Shown piece after piece: positions 34,545-42,660 of a DNA stretch of 57,312 nucleotides. Location of the stretch: contig JAHDRK010000016.1 of the NCBI GenBank assembly GCA_018433345.1, forward strand, positions 1 through 57,312, given 5' to 3'. Each line of letters starts with the position of its first letter. The first letter of the stretch is position 1. Below the pieces are notes generated by a model. It was not told the origin of the DNA and ran no database searches. It worked only from the letters and a program-made list of their open reading frames with translations. The position numbers and the translations under genes were made by a program. Source of the stretch: Syntrophobacterales bacterium. GTDB taxonomy: Bacteria > Desulfobacterota > Syntrophia > Syntrophales > UBA2210.

Positions 34545-35258
34545 GTGATCATCGACGCATCGATCAGGAAAAAACTCAACTTTTTCGAGCTGGCAATCGA
34601 TTTTTCATGCCCGGACAACGAAATGCTCGTATTCATCGGCCCCTCCGGCGGGGGCAAAACGACCTTGATCCGCATGTTGGCCGGTCTTGAAAGACCCGAC
34701 GAAGGAAGGATCACTTTCGGTGAGGAGGTGTGGTTCGATTCGAAGACGAACAAAATCATTCCGCCCCGCAAGCGAGGAATAGGATATGTCTTTCAGGATT
34801 ACGCCCTGTTCCCCCATCTGACCATCTATGAAAACGCGGCCTTTGCCGCGGCGGAGGAAAAGGAAGTCGACCGCCTGCTCGAGCTGTTTCAGATCGCGCA
34901 CCTGCGGGACCGCAAGCCTCACCTGGTCTCCGGCGGTGAGCGCCAAAGGTGCGCCATATGCCAGGCGCTGGCCAGAAATCCAAGGTTGTTATTGCTCGAC
35001 GAGCCCTTCTCGGCCCTTGACGCGGTCACCAGGCGGGAACTGCGCGAAGAACTGAAAGACCTGAAAAAGGAATTGTCTTTTCCCGTCATATACGTCACCC
35101 ACGACATCAACGAAGCCCTCTATCTGGGCGACGACATAATACCCGTGGTGGAGGGAAGAGAAGACAGGGAGTGGATGCAAAGAGCCATAAGCCGCGGTCC
35201 CTCGAAACGCAAGCCCACAAGGGCGGCCAGGAAACAGAAGCTGGCCCTGGCATATTGA
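34545..35258 (+). CDS. modC: Molybdate ABC transporter, ATP-binding protein without MOP domain
   Basis: The 237-residue ATPase has Walker A GPSGGGKTT, Q-loop FQDYALFPHL, signature VSGGERQR, Walker B LLLLDEPF and the H-loop THD. E. coli-type ModC has about 350 residues with a C-terminal molybdate-binding MOP domain; here the protein ends in a short basic tail (KRKPTRAARKQK) and has no MOP domain. Transport inhibition by cytosolic molybdate through MOP is therefore unlikely. GTG start at 34545, one base after the modB stop. Confidence 0.92.
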   Translation: MIIDASIRKKLNFFELAIDFSCPDNEMLVFIGPSGGGKTTLIRMLAGLERPDEGRITFGEEVWFDSKTNKIIPPRKRGIGYVFQDYALFPHLTIYENAAFAAAEEKEVDRLLELFQIAHLRDRKPHLVSGGERQRCAICQALARNPRLLLLDEPFSALDAVTRRELREELKDLKKELSFPVIYVTHDINEALYLGDDIIPVVEGREDREWMQRAISRGPSKRKPTRAARKQKLALAY

Positions 35259-35342
35259 AAAAAACATGAAAGCGCACCGTTCCACTACAGTGAAACTCGG
35301 AACACCTCCCAGGAATAAGCGAATATCTTGGAGTAATCGCTC

Positions 35343-35942
35343 ATGAACATTTGCACCTATTCATACGATGAATATCTCCACCTGATAAAGACCTTTCATG
35401 GAAGCCTGGCTCCGGGACTGATAATCGGCGGATTCATTGTCGACCTGGCCCTGCAAAACCTTCCGGAAGGGGAACTTTTCGACGCCATCTGCGAAACGCC
35501 GATCTGCCTACCTGATGCGGTGCAAATACTTACCCCCTGCACCATTGGAAACGGCTGGCTTGCCGTTCTGGACTCGGGACGCTTCGCCGTCACCCTGTAT
35601 GAAAAAGACAGCGGAGAAGGCGTTCGTGTGTACCTGGACACCAAAAAACTGGAAAAGTGGCCCGAGGTCCGTGACTGGTACTTAAAACGCAAGAAAAAGG
35701 AAGGACAGGATTTCGACCTGCTCATGTCCCAAATAAAGGAAGCGGGTCACAACTTGCTTGGCATGCAGAGGGTCAAGGTGGATACGGAAAAAGTCCGCCG
35801 TAAGAAATTGGGACCTGTGGGCATCTGTCCACTCTGCGGAGAAGCCTATCCCTCCAGAGACGGGGATTGGTGCCGGAACTGCGCCGGTGATACACCGTAC
35901 ACCAATATCTCTTCCCTTGACCCTGAAAAAGAAAATCCATAG
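35343..35942 (+). CDS. FmdE-like protein with C-terminal zinc ribbon
   Basis: The 199-residue protein has the FmdE (formylmethanofuran dehydrogenase subunit E) domain: FHGSLAPGLIIGGF near the start, then CLPDAVQILTPCTIGNGWLAV, and GEGVRVYLD. The canonical HGH is HGS here. A zinc ribbon CPLCG...WCRNC closes the protein (about residues 165-183). Bacterial FmdE-like proteins often lie beside molybdenum or tungsten enzymes and transporters, and this one directly follows modABC, so a role in metal handling or molybdoenzyme assembly is plausible but unproven. Confidence 0.8.
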   Translation: MNICTYSYDEYLHLIKTFHGSLAPGLIIGGFIVDLALQNLPEGELFDAICETPICLPDAVQILTPCTIGNGWLAVLDSGRFAVTLYEKDSGEGVRVYLDTKKLEKWPEVRDWYLKRKKKEGQDFDLLMSQIKEAGHNLLGMQRVKVDTEKVRRKKLGPVGICPLCGEAYPSRDGDWCRNCAGDTPYTNISSLDPEKENP

Positions 35943-35996
35943 GCTTTTACTCGGGCATATAATCCAAAATTGATCGAACAAAAGTACAGATTACAG

Positions 35997-36025
35997 TTGA
36001 CAGTATGTCACAATTCACATATGTA
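35997..36025 (+). promoter_or_regulatory. Candidate promoter of the hydrogenase operon
   Basis: TTGACA (35997-36002) and TATGTA (36020-36025) are separated by 17 bp, giving a strong sigma70-type promoter about 120 bp upstream of the hydrogenase small-subunit start. The -10 box lies at the centre of the palindrome at 36004-36037. Confidence 0.7.
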
Positions 36026-36037
36026 GCACTTGACATA
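36004..36037. promoter_or_regulatory. Three-part concentric palindrome on the hydrogenase promoter
   Basis: Outer arms TATGTCA (36004-36010) and TGACATA (36031-36037) are exact complements, and a central perfect palindrome ACATATGT (36017-36024) has the same midpoint, 36020.5. The total span of 34 bp suits two helical turns plus a central contact and covers the -10 box, so binding should repress transcription. It does not match the 28-bp E. coli NikR geometry; the regulator is unknown. Confidence 0.7.
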
Positions 36038-36147
36038 TCGGCATCGGCCTCAATAGAGGGCGATCGACTGTACCTGAAGCGTACGCCTCCGTATCGCGGA
36101 GGGAACAGGAATTTTGAAGTGATTTTCAAATGTTGAAGGGAGGGTGT

Positions 36148-37323
36148 ATGGACGGCAGATCGAACTATGACGAAACAATCAGCCGGCAATACCGAGAACT
36201 GATTGAACACTGCAAGTCTCATTTAGAAGAAATGGACGACACATTACCCGAGCCGGTGGAAGATTTTCAAACACTATTGCAGGAGCGGGGCATCAGCAGG
36301 AGAAGCTTTCTCAAGTGGACGTCCGCTACGACCGCGGCGTTGATGCTTTCCCCACTATTTCGGCCGATGGTAGCCAAGGCGGCGGAACAGTTCAGCCGAC
36401 TCCCGGTTGTCTGGCTCCACTTCGCCGAATGCACCGGTTGCAGCGAAGCTCTGCTGAGATCTTCCTATCCCAACGTAGACAGTATTCTCCTCGATACCAT
36501 TTCTCTGGAATATCACGAAACACTCATGGCGGCGGCGGGATACCAGGCCGAAGAGAACCTGGAAAGGGCACTGCACGATTTTGCGGGCAAGTTTATATGC
36601 GTGATCGAGGGCGCACTTCCCAAGGGGATGGGGGGAAAGTACCTGACCATCGGCCCCAAAGGAAAGACGGGGCTCGAAATCGCCAAGGAGGTTACTTCCA
36701 AATCCGCAGCCGTGATCTGCATAGGAAGTTGTTCCTCCTTCGGAGGTGTCCAGGCCGCGAAACCAAACCCCACAGATGCGGTAAGCGTCGGAGATGCCCT
36801 GGGCATAACAACCGTCAATCTGGGTGGTTGCCCTCCCAATCCGGCGAATTTCACGGGGACCCTCCTCCATTTTTTACTGTTCGGAGCGCTCCCCCCGCTG
36901 GACTCTCTTGGAAGGCCCATATGGGCTTACGGAAAGCGAATCCATGACTTCTGTGAACGGCGGCCGCACTACGACGCGGGAGAATTCGTGGAAGAATGGG
37001 GAGACAGGGGCGCCAAAAAAGAATGGTGCCTCTACAAGATGGGTTGCAAAGGACCCTATACCTTTGCAAATTGCGCCAAGGTCCGGTTCAACGACGGTAC
37101 TTCATGGCCCGTCATGGCCGGCCACGGTTGCATGGGATGTACCGAGCCGGGCTTCTGGGACACCATGGCCCCTTATGAAAAACCAATTGCGGACAAAACC
37201 ATCGGCGGCGGCGAAAAGACCGTGGACAAGATCGGCGCCGTGCTGACGGGCGTCACCGTGGCCGGTATAGCCGCTCACGCGGGTCTGAGCGCCATCAGGC
37301 ACAGGGAAAAAGACAAGGAATAA
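36148..37323 (+). CDS. [NiFe] hydrogenase, group 1, small subunit
   Basis: The 391-residue protein carries a Tat signal (ISRRSFLKW, RR at 51-52, cleavage near residue 78) and all expected cluster ligands: proximal ECTGC, GSCSS and GGCPPNP; distal H/C in RIHDFC, and the cysteines of WCLYKMGCK; medial CAKV and CMGC. It has the standard, not the six-cysteine oxygen-tolerant, proximal motif. A hydrophobic helix near the C-terminus anchors it to the membrane. The n-region before RR is unusually long (50 residues; 17 in E. coli HyaA). ATG 36148 follows a GGAGG site; an ATG at 36130 is less likely. Confidence 0.95.
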   Translation: MDGRSNYDETISRQYRELIEHCKSHLEEMDDTLPEPVEDFQTLLQERGISRRSFLKWTSATTAALMLSPLFRPMVAKAAEQFSRLPVVWLHFAECTGCSEALLRSSYPNVDSILLDTISLEYHETLMAAAGYQAEENLERALHDFAGKFICVIEGALPKGMGGKYLTIGPKGKTGLEIAKEVTSKSAAVICIGSCSSFGGVQAAKPNPTDAVSVGDALGITTVNLGGCPPNPANFTGTLLHFLLFGALPPLDSLGRPIWAYGKRIHDFCERRPHYDAGEFVEEWGDRGAKKEWCLYKMGCKGPYTFANCAKVRFNDGTSWPVMAGHGCMGCTEPGFWDTMAPYEKPIADKTIGGGEKTVDKIGAVLTGVTVAGIAAHAGLSAIRHREKDKE

Positions 37324-37367
37324 TCTCATTTAGAAATGAGTTGATACTCTTCCCCGGGAGGAACGGC

Positions 37368-39038
37368 ATGTCGAAACGAATCGTTGTAGATCCAATCACA
37401 AGGATTGAAGGGCACTTGAGGATAGAAGTAGAAGTTGATGATAATGTAATCAGGGACGCATGGGCAAGCACGACGTTATGGCGGGGGATAGAGACCATTC
37501 TGAAAGGTCGGGACCCTCGTGACGCGGGTCTCATGGTGCAGCGTTTCTGCGGTGTGTGCACCTATTCTCATTACGAGGCGAGCATCCTGGCCTGCGAGGA
37601 CGCCTTCGGCGTGAAACCGCCGCCCATTGCGCGAATAGTACGCAACCTGATCAACGGCGCCCAGTTCCTGACCGACCACGTGATGCATTTTTACCACCTT
37701 CATGGCCTCGACTGGGTGGATATCGTCAGCGCCCTTTCCGCCGATCCGCGAAAGGCGGTTGAGATGGCAAAGGGTTACCACCCCAATCCCTACAATTGCT
37801 CGGATACGCACTACAGGTCCGTCCAGGAACGGTTGACCAAGTTCGTTAAATCGGGGCGGCTGGGTCCCTTCGCCAACGCCTATTGGGGCAACGAATCATA
37901 CAAGCTCCCGCCCGAGGCCGATCTCATAATCCTATCGCACTATCTCGACGCCCTGCAGATCTCCAAAACGGGCGCCCAAATGATGGCCATATTCGGCGGG
38001 AAAAATCCTCATCCCCAGACCCTCGTGGTGGGAGGCGTCACATCCGTTGCGGACGCCCTCGATACCCACCGGGTCGGCCAGTATCTTTTCCGCCTGAAAG
38101 AGATGAAGAATTTCGTCGAGACGGCATACATCCCGGATATTCTGCTAGCCGCAACCTACTACAAGGACGAGGGTGCGGCGGGCATCGGCTCCGGGGTGAA
38201 AAACTACCTCGCCTACGGCGGTTTTCCTCTCGACGACGACTGGCACAACCTTCTCTTTCCCAGGGGCGTGGTCGAGGGCGGCGATATCGCCGATCCGCTT
38301 CCGCTGGACGAAAAGAAAATCACGGAAGAGGTTCATCACTCCTGGTACAAGGGCGGTGAAGGCTTGCATCCCTTCGAGGGAACTACGGATCCCCAATACA
38401 CGGGGTTTGACGCAAAGGGCCATGTCAAAGGGGATGAAAAGTACAGTTGGTGCAAAGCCCCGCAGTACGACGGCCGACCCCACGAAGTCGGACCCCTCGC
38501 CCGTATAATCGTCGCCTATGCCCAGGGGCATGAAGAGATCAAGGGGCTGGTCGACGACACGCTGAAGGTGGCCGATCTCCCAGTGACCGTTCTCTTCTCC
38601 ACGCTGGGCCGAACGGCGGCACGCGCACTGGAAACGAAATACATAGGAAACCACATCGAGGATTGGGTAGAGGAATTGGTGGAACGGATCAAGGGAGGGG
38701 ATACGCGCACATGGACCCGCTGTGACGTCCCCAAAGCAGGAGAAGGCTGCGGCATGCTGGAAGTCTCGCGTGGAGCGCTGGGACATTGGGTGAGGATCGA
38801 TAACAAGGTTATATCCAATTATCAAGCGGTCGTACCCACTACCTGGAACGCCGCGCCGAGGAATAAGGCCGGGGGGAGAGGCCCCTACGAGGAGTCTCTC
38901 ATCGGAACACGGATGGCGGACGTCGATCAACCGCTTGAGATACTCAGGACCATACACTCCTTTGATCCGTGTATGGCCTGCGCTGTCCACGTAATAGATC
39001 CGAAAACCAATAAAGTGAAGGAATTCAAGGTCGCCTGA
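37368..39038 (+). CDS. [NiFe] hydrogenase, group 1, large subunit
   Basis: The 556-residue protein begins SKRIVVDPITRIEGHL and has the two nickel-ligand motifs: RFCGVCTYSH (L1) and DPCMACAVH (L2), with cysteines and no selenocysteine. Fifteen residues follow the last His and should be cut off by the maturation protease encoded three genes downstream. It oxidises H2 in the periplasm, being exported with the Tat-tagged small subunit. ATG 37368 is preceded by GGGAGGA; it begins 44 bp after the small-subunit stop. Confidence 0.96.
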   Translation: MSKRIVVDPITRIEGHLRIEVEVDDNVIRDAWASTTLWRGIETILKGRDPRDAGLMVQRFCGVCTYSHYEASILACEDAFGVKPPPIARIVRNLINGAQFLTDHVMHFYHLHGLDWVDIVSALSADPRKAVEMAKGYHPNPYNCSDTHYRSVQERLTKFVKSGRLGPFANAYWGNESYKLPPEADLIILSHYLDALQISKTGAQMMAIFGGKNPHPQTLVVGGVTSVADALDTHRVGQYLFRLKEMKNFVETAYIPDILLAATYYKDEGAAGIGSGVKNYLAYGGFPLDDDWHNLLFPRGVVEGGDIADPLPLDEKKITEEVHHSWYKGGEGLHPFEGTTDPQYTGFDAKGHVKGDEKYSWCKAPQYDGRPHEVGPLARIIVAYAQGHEEIKGLVDDTLKVADLPVTVLFSTLGRTAARALETKYIGNHIEDWVEELVERIKGGDTRTWTRCDVPKAGEGCGMLEVSRGALGHWVRIDNKVISNYQAVVPTTWNAAPRNKAGGRGPYEESLIGTRMADVDQPLEILRTIHSFDPCMACAVHVIDPKTNKVKEFKVA

Positions 39039-39057
39039 ACTAGACAAGGAGGTTATT

Positions 39058-39729
39058 GTGGAAGCGATAGTTCCTAAAAAAGAATGGTCGGCGGCCATGC
39101 GCATAAACCACTGGGCCACGGCGTTCGCCATAGTCGTCTTGATCGTGACGGGTTTTTACATTGCGAAGCCCTTCACCATCGGCGCGGGAGAAACGGTCGA
39201 TAAATTCTTCATGGGAAGTGTCCGTTTCTGGCACATCTTCTGCGGAGTCCTTTTGTTCTTCCTGTTTATCTGGAGAATCTACATGGCCTTTTTCTCACGG
39301 TTCCACGCCGACTGGAAAGACTTCTTCGCATGGACCGACTGGAAGAACTTCATGAAACAGATAAAATTCTACTTGCTGATATCCAACGAAAAACCGGAGC
39401 ACAACTATCTTTACGGTCCTCTGCAGGCACTGGCATACATGGGCCTTCTCTTTCTGCTGTTACTGATCAACCTGACAGGGCTTATCCTGCTGGGAGCGGG
39501 ATATGACGCGGGATGGACCCATCTGGTCTATGTGGCGCTCAAGCCCTTTGAAACCATGATGGGAGGCCTCGCCATGGTCAGGTGGATACACCACATATTG
39601 ACATGGTGCTTTATCCTCTTTATCGTGGTCCATGTGTACATGGCCTTTTGGTACGACGCCGTCTTCAAGGAGGGTACTATATCCTCGATGATAAGCGGCA
39701 GGGTGTTCAGAAGGGGACACAACGAATAA
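39058..39729 (+). CDS. Hydrogenase b-type cytochrome subunit
   Basis: The 223-residue membrane protein has four main hydrophobic segments and the heme-ligand histidines expected of the HyaC/HupC family: RINHWAT, RFWHIF, RWIHHI and VVHVYMAFW. It carries electrons from the hydrogenase small subunit to the menaquinone pool, making this an H2-uptake enzyme. It begins with GTG at 39058 behind an AAGGAGG site, 19 bp after the large-subunit stop. Confidence 0.95.
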   Translation: MEAIVPKKEWSAAMRINHWATAFAIVVLIVTGFYIAKPFTIGAGETVDKFFMGSVRFWHIFCGVLLFFLFIWRIYMAFFSRFHADWKDFFAWTDWKNFMKQIKFYLLISNEKPEHNYLYGPLQALAYMGLLFLLLLINLTGLILLGAGYDAGWTHLVYVALKPFETMMGGLAMVRWIHHILTWCFILFIVVHVYMAFWYDAVFKEGTISSMISGRVFRRGHNE

Positions 39730-39795
39730 TATCCCGCCAAACAGGGGCGCGGAACAAAAAGGGGGAGAGGTATGCCCCCTTTTTAAATCGAGGCC

Positions 39796-40296
39796 GTGGG
39801 AAAAAAGAATTTTATTACTATCTTGGGACTGGGCAACATCCTTCTCGCCGACGAGGGGTTCGGCGTACACTTCATCCGCTGGTTCCTGAAACGATATCGG
39901 CTCCCAGAGGGAGTTGAGGCCGTCGACGGAGGTACCCTGGGCTACGCCCTCCTCGATCGGATAGGTAATTGCCAGCACCTCATAGTGGTGGACGTCATCA
40001 AGCTTGACGATGCGCCGGGCTCCATGTATCGTTTCACGAGGGAAGAACTGGAGTTGAACATGCCTCCCCCCACCTCGGCTCATGAAGTCCTTTTCCCGGA
40101 CGTAATCTGCAAGGCCGATCTGATCGGAGAGGCGCCCGACGACGTGATTTTCCTGTGTATTGTACCGGAAGACTATGGTAATACCTGTCTCGAGATGACA
40201 GCGACAATACGGGAAAGGTTTCCCCGCATGGAACAACTACTGCTCCAAGAATTGTCCCTTCACGGGATAGCGCCGGAAAGGTTGGACGATGCATGA
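39796..40296 (+). CDS. hyaD: Hydrogenase maturation endopeptidase
   Basis: The 166-residue protein is a HyaD/HybD protease with the metal-binding Glu in GLGNILLADEGFGVH (E20), Asp in VVDVIKLDD and His in SAHEV. It senses nickel in the large subunit and removes the C-terminal 15 residues. GTG start at 39796; its end overlaps the hypA start by 8 bp. Assigned to this hydrogenase by position; HybD/HupD would be equivalent names. Confidence 0.93.
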   Translation: MGKKNFITILGLGNILLADEGFGVHFIRWFLKRYRLPEGVEAVDGGTLGYALLDRIGNCQHLIVVDVIKLDDAPGSMYRFTREELELNMPPPTSAHEVLFPDVICKADLIGEAPDDVIFLCIVPEDYGNTCLEMTATIRERFPRMEQLLLQELSLHGIAPERLDDA

Positions 40297-40633
40297 ACTC
40301 TCCCTGGCGCGGTCCATAATGGATATAATTGAAGAATACGACCTCAGGCATCACTTCAAGAAGGTCAATTCCCTGAAGCTTTCTTTCGGGAAATTGTCTT
40401 CCGTTGAACCGAGCGCCCTTGAATTCGCCTTTGAAGTATTGTCAAAGGGAACAAAGGCGGAGGGAGCGAGTCTTGAATTTGAAGTTCTGCCCGTAATATT
40501 GTATTGCACCGTCTGCGGGGAAAACGTCTCTGCAGAACATTATCAGGCGACGTGCCCGCTCTGTGAAGGAGGGGAGGTATGCCTCGCGGGCGGCACTGAG
40601 GAATTGAAGCTGCTGGAACTGGACGTTGATTGA
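40289..40633 (+). CDS. hypA: Nickel insertion protein HypA
   Basis: The 114-residue protein starts MHEL, whose His2 is the nickel ligand, and has the zinc motif C-x2-C...C-x2-C (CTVCG and CPLCE). HypA delivers nickel to the hydrogenase large subunit together with HypB. Start overlaps hyaD by 8 bp. Confidence 0.95.
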   Translation: MHELSLARSIMDIIEEYDLRHHFKKVNSLKLSFGKLSSVEPSALEFAFEVLSKGTKAEGASLEFEVLPVILYCTVCGENVSAEHYQATCPLCEGGEVCLAGGTEELKLLELDVD

Positions 40634-40655
40634 CAAAAGGATAGGTGGTTGCGCA

Positions 40656-40886
40656 ATGTGTATCGGATTCCCAGGCAAGGTCATTTCCATCGACGAAAAC
40701 AATATCGCCGTAATTGATATAAGCGGCACCCGGCGCGAAGTATGTCTCGATCTGATCGACGAGGATGTCACCACGGGAGATTACGTTATCTCCCACGCCG
40801 GCTACGCGATCCACCGGATCGATGAAGAACTTGCGCGGGAAAAGCTGAATCTCCTGAAAGAAATCATCGCCAATGAAATATATTGA
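40656..40886 (+). CDS. hypC: Hydrogenase assembly chaperone HypC
   Basis: The 76-residue protein starts MCIGFPGKV, exposing the essential N-terminal Cys2. It shuttles the Fe(CN)2CO precursor from HypD to the large subunit. The ATG at 40656 is chosen, not the upstream frame start at 40626, because Cys2 must be N-terminal and an AGGTGG site precedes it. The 3' end overlaps hypD by 14 bp. Confidence 0.95.
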   Translation: MCIGFPGKVISIDENNIAVIDISGTRREVCLDLIDEDVTTGDYVISHAGYAIHRIDEELAREKLNLLKEIIANEIY

Positions 40887-41964
40887 TGAATATCGGGATC
40901 CCGCACTGGCAAAGGGCCTCCTCCACAGGATCTCGAAGCTCTCGGAACATATCGGGCGGACGGTCACCATCATGGAGGTCTGCGGCAGTCATACAAACGC
41001 CATAGGACGCTTCGGCATCCGGCGGATGATCCCGGATACCATAAGGCTCATCTCCGGTCCCGGCTGTCCCGTATGCGTGACCTCCATCCGTGACGTGGAC
41101 AGGGCATTACACCTGGCGTCCCAAAGAGACGTTATATTCGCCACCTTCGGCGATATGCTCCGCGTCCCGGGATCACGGGGAAACAGCCTTCAAAAACTGC
41201 GGGCGGGCGGGGCGGACGTGAGGGTGGTCGCCTCGGCGTCGGATTGCATTCCCCTCGCGGAAGCCCACGGGAACAAAAAGGTCGTCTTTATGGGCATCGG
41301 CTTCGAAACCACCGCCCCTGCCATAGCTTCCACCATCATCGCCTGCCGCAAAAAAGGCATTAGAAATTTTTCCGTTTTTTCCGTCCACAAGCTTGTTCCA
41401 CCGGCCCTCGAGACCCTCATTGGCGACTCGGAACTCAACGTAGACGGTTTTCTGTGCCCGGGACACGTAAGCACCATCATCGGTGCAAAGGCATACGAAT
41501 TCATCCCCCGCAAGGAACGGGCAGCCGTCATCACGGGCTTTGAGCCCGTGGATATCCTGGAAGGGATAAGCATGATACTGGATCAAATCGCCAAGAACCG
41601 GAAAATGGTGGACATCCAGTACAGCCGCGGCGTGAAGCCGGAAGGCAACAGGCGGGCCCGGGACATCATGATGTCCGTCTTTTACCCGGGGGATGCGGAA
41701 TGGCGGGGGATCGGCGCCATTCCGGGAAGTGGTCTTTTTTTCAGGGAACCGTACCGCGACTTTGACGCGCTGAAGATATTCGAATTGCCCGAACTTCATT
41801 CCGCGGACCTGGAGGGGTGCCGCTGCGGGGACATCCTTCGCGGAATCATGACGCCGAACGAATGCCCTCTCTTCAAACGAACCTGCACCCCGGTGAACCC
41901 CGGTGGACCCTGCATGGTTTCGTCGGAAGGGTCCTGCGCGACATACTACAAATATTATCACTGA
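40873..41964 (+). CDS. hypD: Hydrogenase Fe-cyanide scaffold HypD
   Basis: The 363-residue iron-sulfur protein has the conserved segments EVCGSHT (Cys near 37), GPGCPVCVT and GIGFETT, and the C-terminal cluster cysteines (GCRCGD, ECPLF, TCTPVNPGGPCMVS). It assembles the Fe(CN)2CO moiety with HypC and HypE. It is expressed from the same transcript as hypA and hypC. Confidence 0.96.
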   Translation: MKYIDEYRDPALAKGLLHRISKLSEHIGRTVTIMEVCGSHTNAIGRFGIRRMIPDTIRLISGPGCPVCVTSIRDVDRALHLASQRDVIFATFGDMLRVPGSRGNSLQKLRAGGADVRVVASASDCIPLAEAHGNKKVVFMGIGFETTAPAIASTIIACRKKGIRNFSVFSVHKLVPPALETLIGDSELNVDGFLCPGHVSTIIGAKAYEFIPRKERAAVITGFEPVDILEGISMILDQIAKNRKMVDIQYSRGVKPEGNRRARDIMMSVFYPGDAEWRGIGAIPGSGLFFREPYRDFDALKIFELPELHSADLEGCRCGDILRGIMTPNECPLFKRTCTPVNPGGPCMVSSEGSCATYYKYYH

Positions 41965-41994
41965 TGTCATTTGATCTGTTCACAGGAGGAGAAT

Positions 41995-42660
41995 ATGAAG
42001 ATCGATGTCGTGAAAAATGTGTTGGACGCAAACGACCGGATCGCCGAGGAAAACAAGGCCCTGTTCGAAAAGAGCGGAACCTGGGTGATAAACCTGATGA
42101 GTTCCCCGGGGGCGGGCAAGACGACGCTCGTGGAAAAGACCATCGAGGCCCTCAAGGACAAGTACAGTATAGCCGTCATCGAGGGAGACATCGAGGATAC
42201 CTGCGACGCGGAGCGTGTGGCGAGGCACGGCGTCCCCGTGGTGCAGATCAACACGGGTGGGGCGTGCCACATCGACGGGAACATGGTCCGGGAGGCCTTG
42301 CCGAACTTCGATCTCCAGGGGATCGACCTCTTGATAGTGGAAAATGTGGGAAACCTTGTATGCCCCGCCGAATTCAGAATCGGAGAAAATATAAAGGCCA
42401 TGATCCTTAGCACGCCCGAGGGGGCCGACAAACCGGCGAAATATCCCCTCATGTTCCAAGAATCAGCGGTCATGATCATAAACAAGACAGATCTCATTCC
42501 CTACGTGGATTTCGATATGGAACAGGCTAAGAGGAGCGCCCTGGGATGCAACAGGGACCTTGTCATATTCGAGGTGTCGTGCAAGACTTCCGAGGGGTTG
42601 ACGGGTTGGTTCCAATGGCTTGAAGATCAGATAGAATCGTATAAAAAGCAGGATCCGTGA
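41995..42660 (+). CDS. hypB: Hydrogenase nickel GTPase HypB
   Basis: The 221-residue GTPase has P-loop SSPGAGKTT, VIEGDIEDTCDAE, the nickel/zinc site GGACHIDGNM and NKTDL. It lacks the His-rich N-terminal nickel-storage stretch found in some HypB proteins and starts with a plain MKIDVV. ATG 41995 follows AGGAGGAG. Its TGA overlaps the hypF GTG as GTGA. Confidence 0.95.
   Translation: MKIDVVKNVLDANDRIAEENKALFEKSGTWVINLMSSPGAGKTTLVEKTIEALKDKYSIAVIEGDIEDTCDAERVARHGVPVVQINTGGACHIDGNMVREALPNFDLQGIDLLIVENVGNLVCPAEFRIGENIKAMILSTPEGADKPAKYPLMFQESAVMIINKTDLIPYVDFDMEQAKRSALGCNRDLVIFEVSCKTSEGLTGWFQWLEDQIESYKKQDP

Noticed and set aside
38145..39131. 328-codon minus-strand frame opposite the hydrogenase large subunit
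   Set aside because: Antisense to the confidently assigned large subunit, no ribosome site or family similarity.
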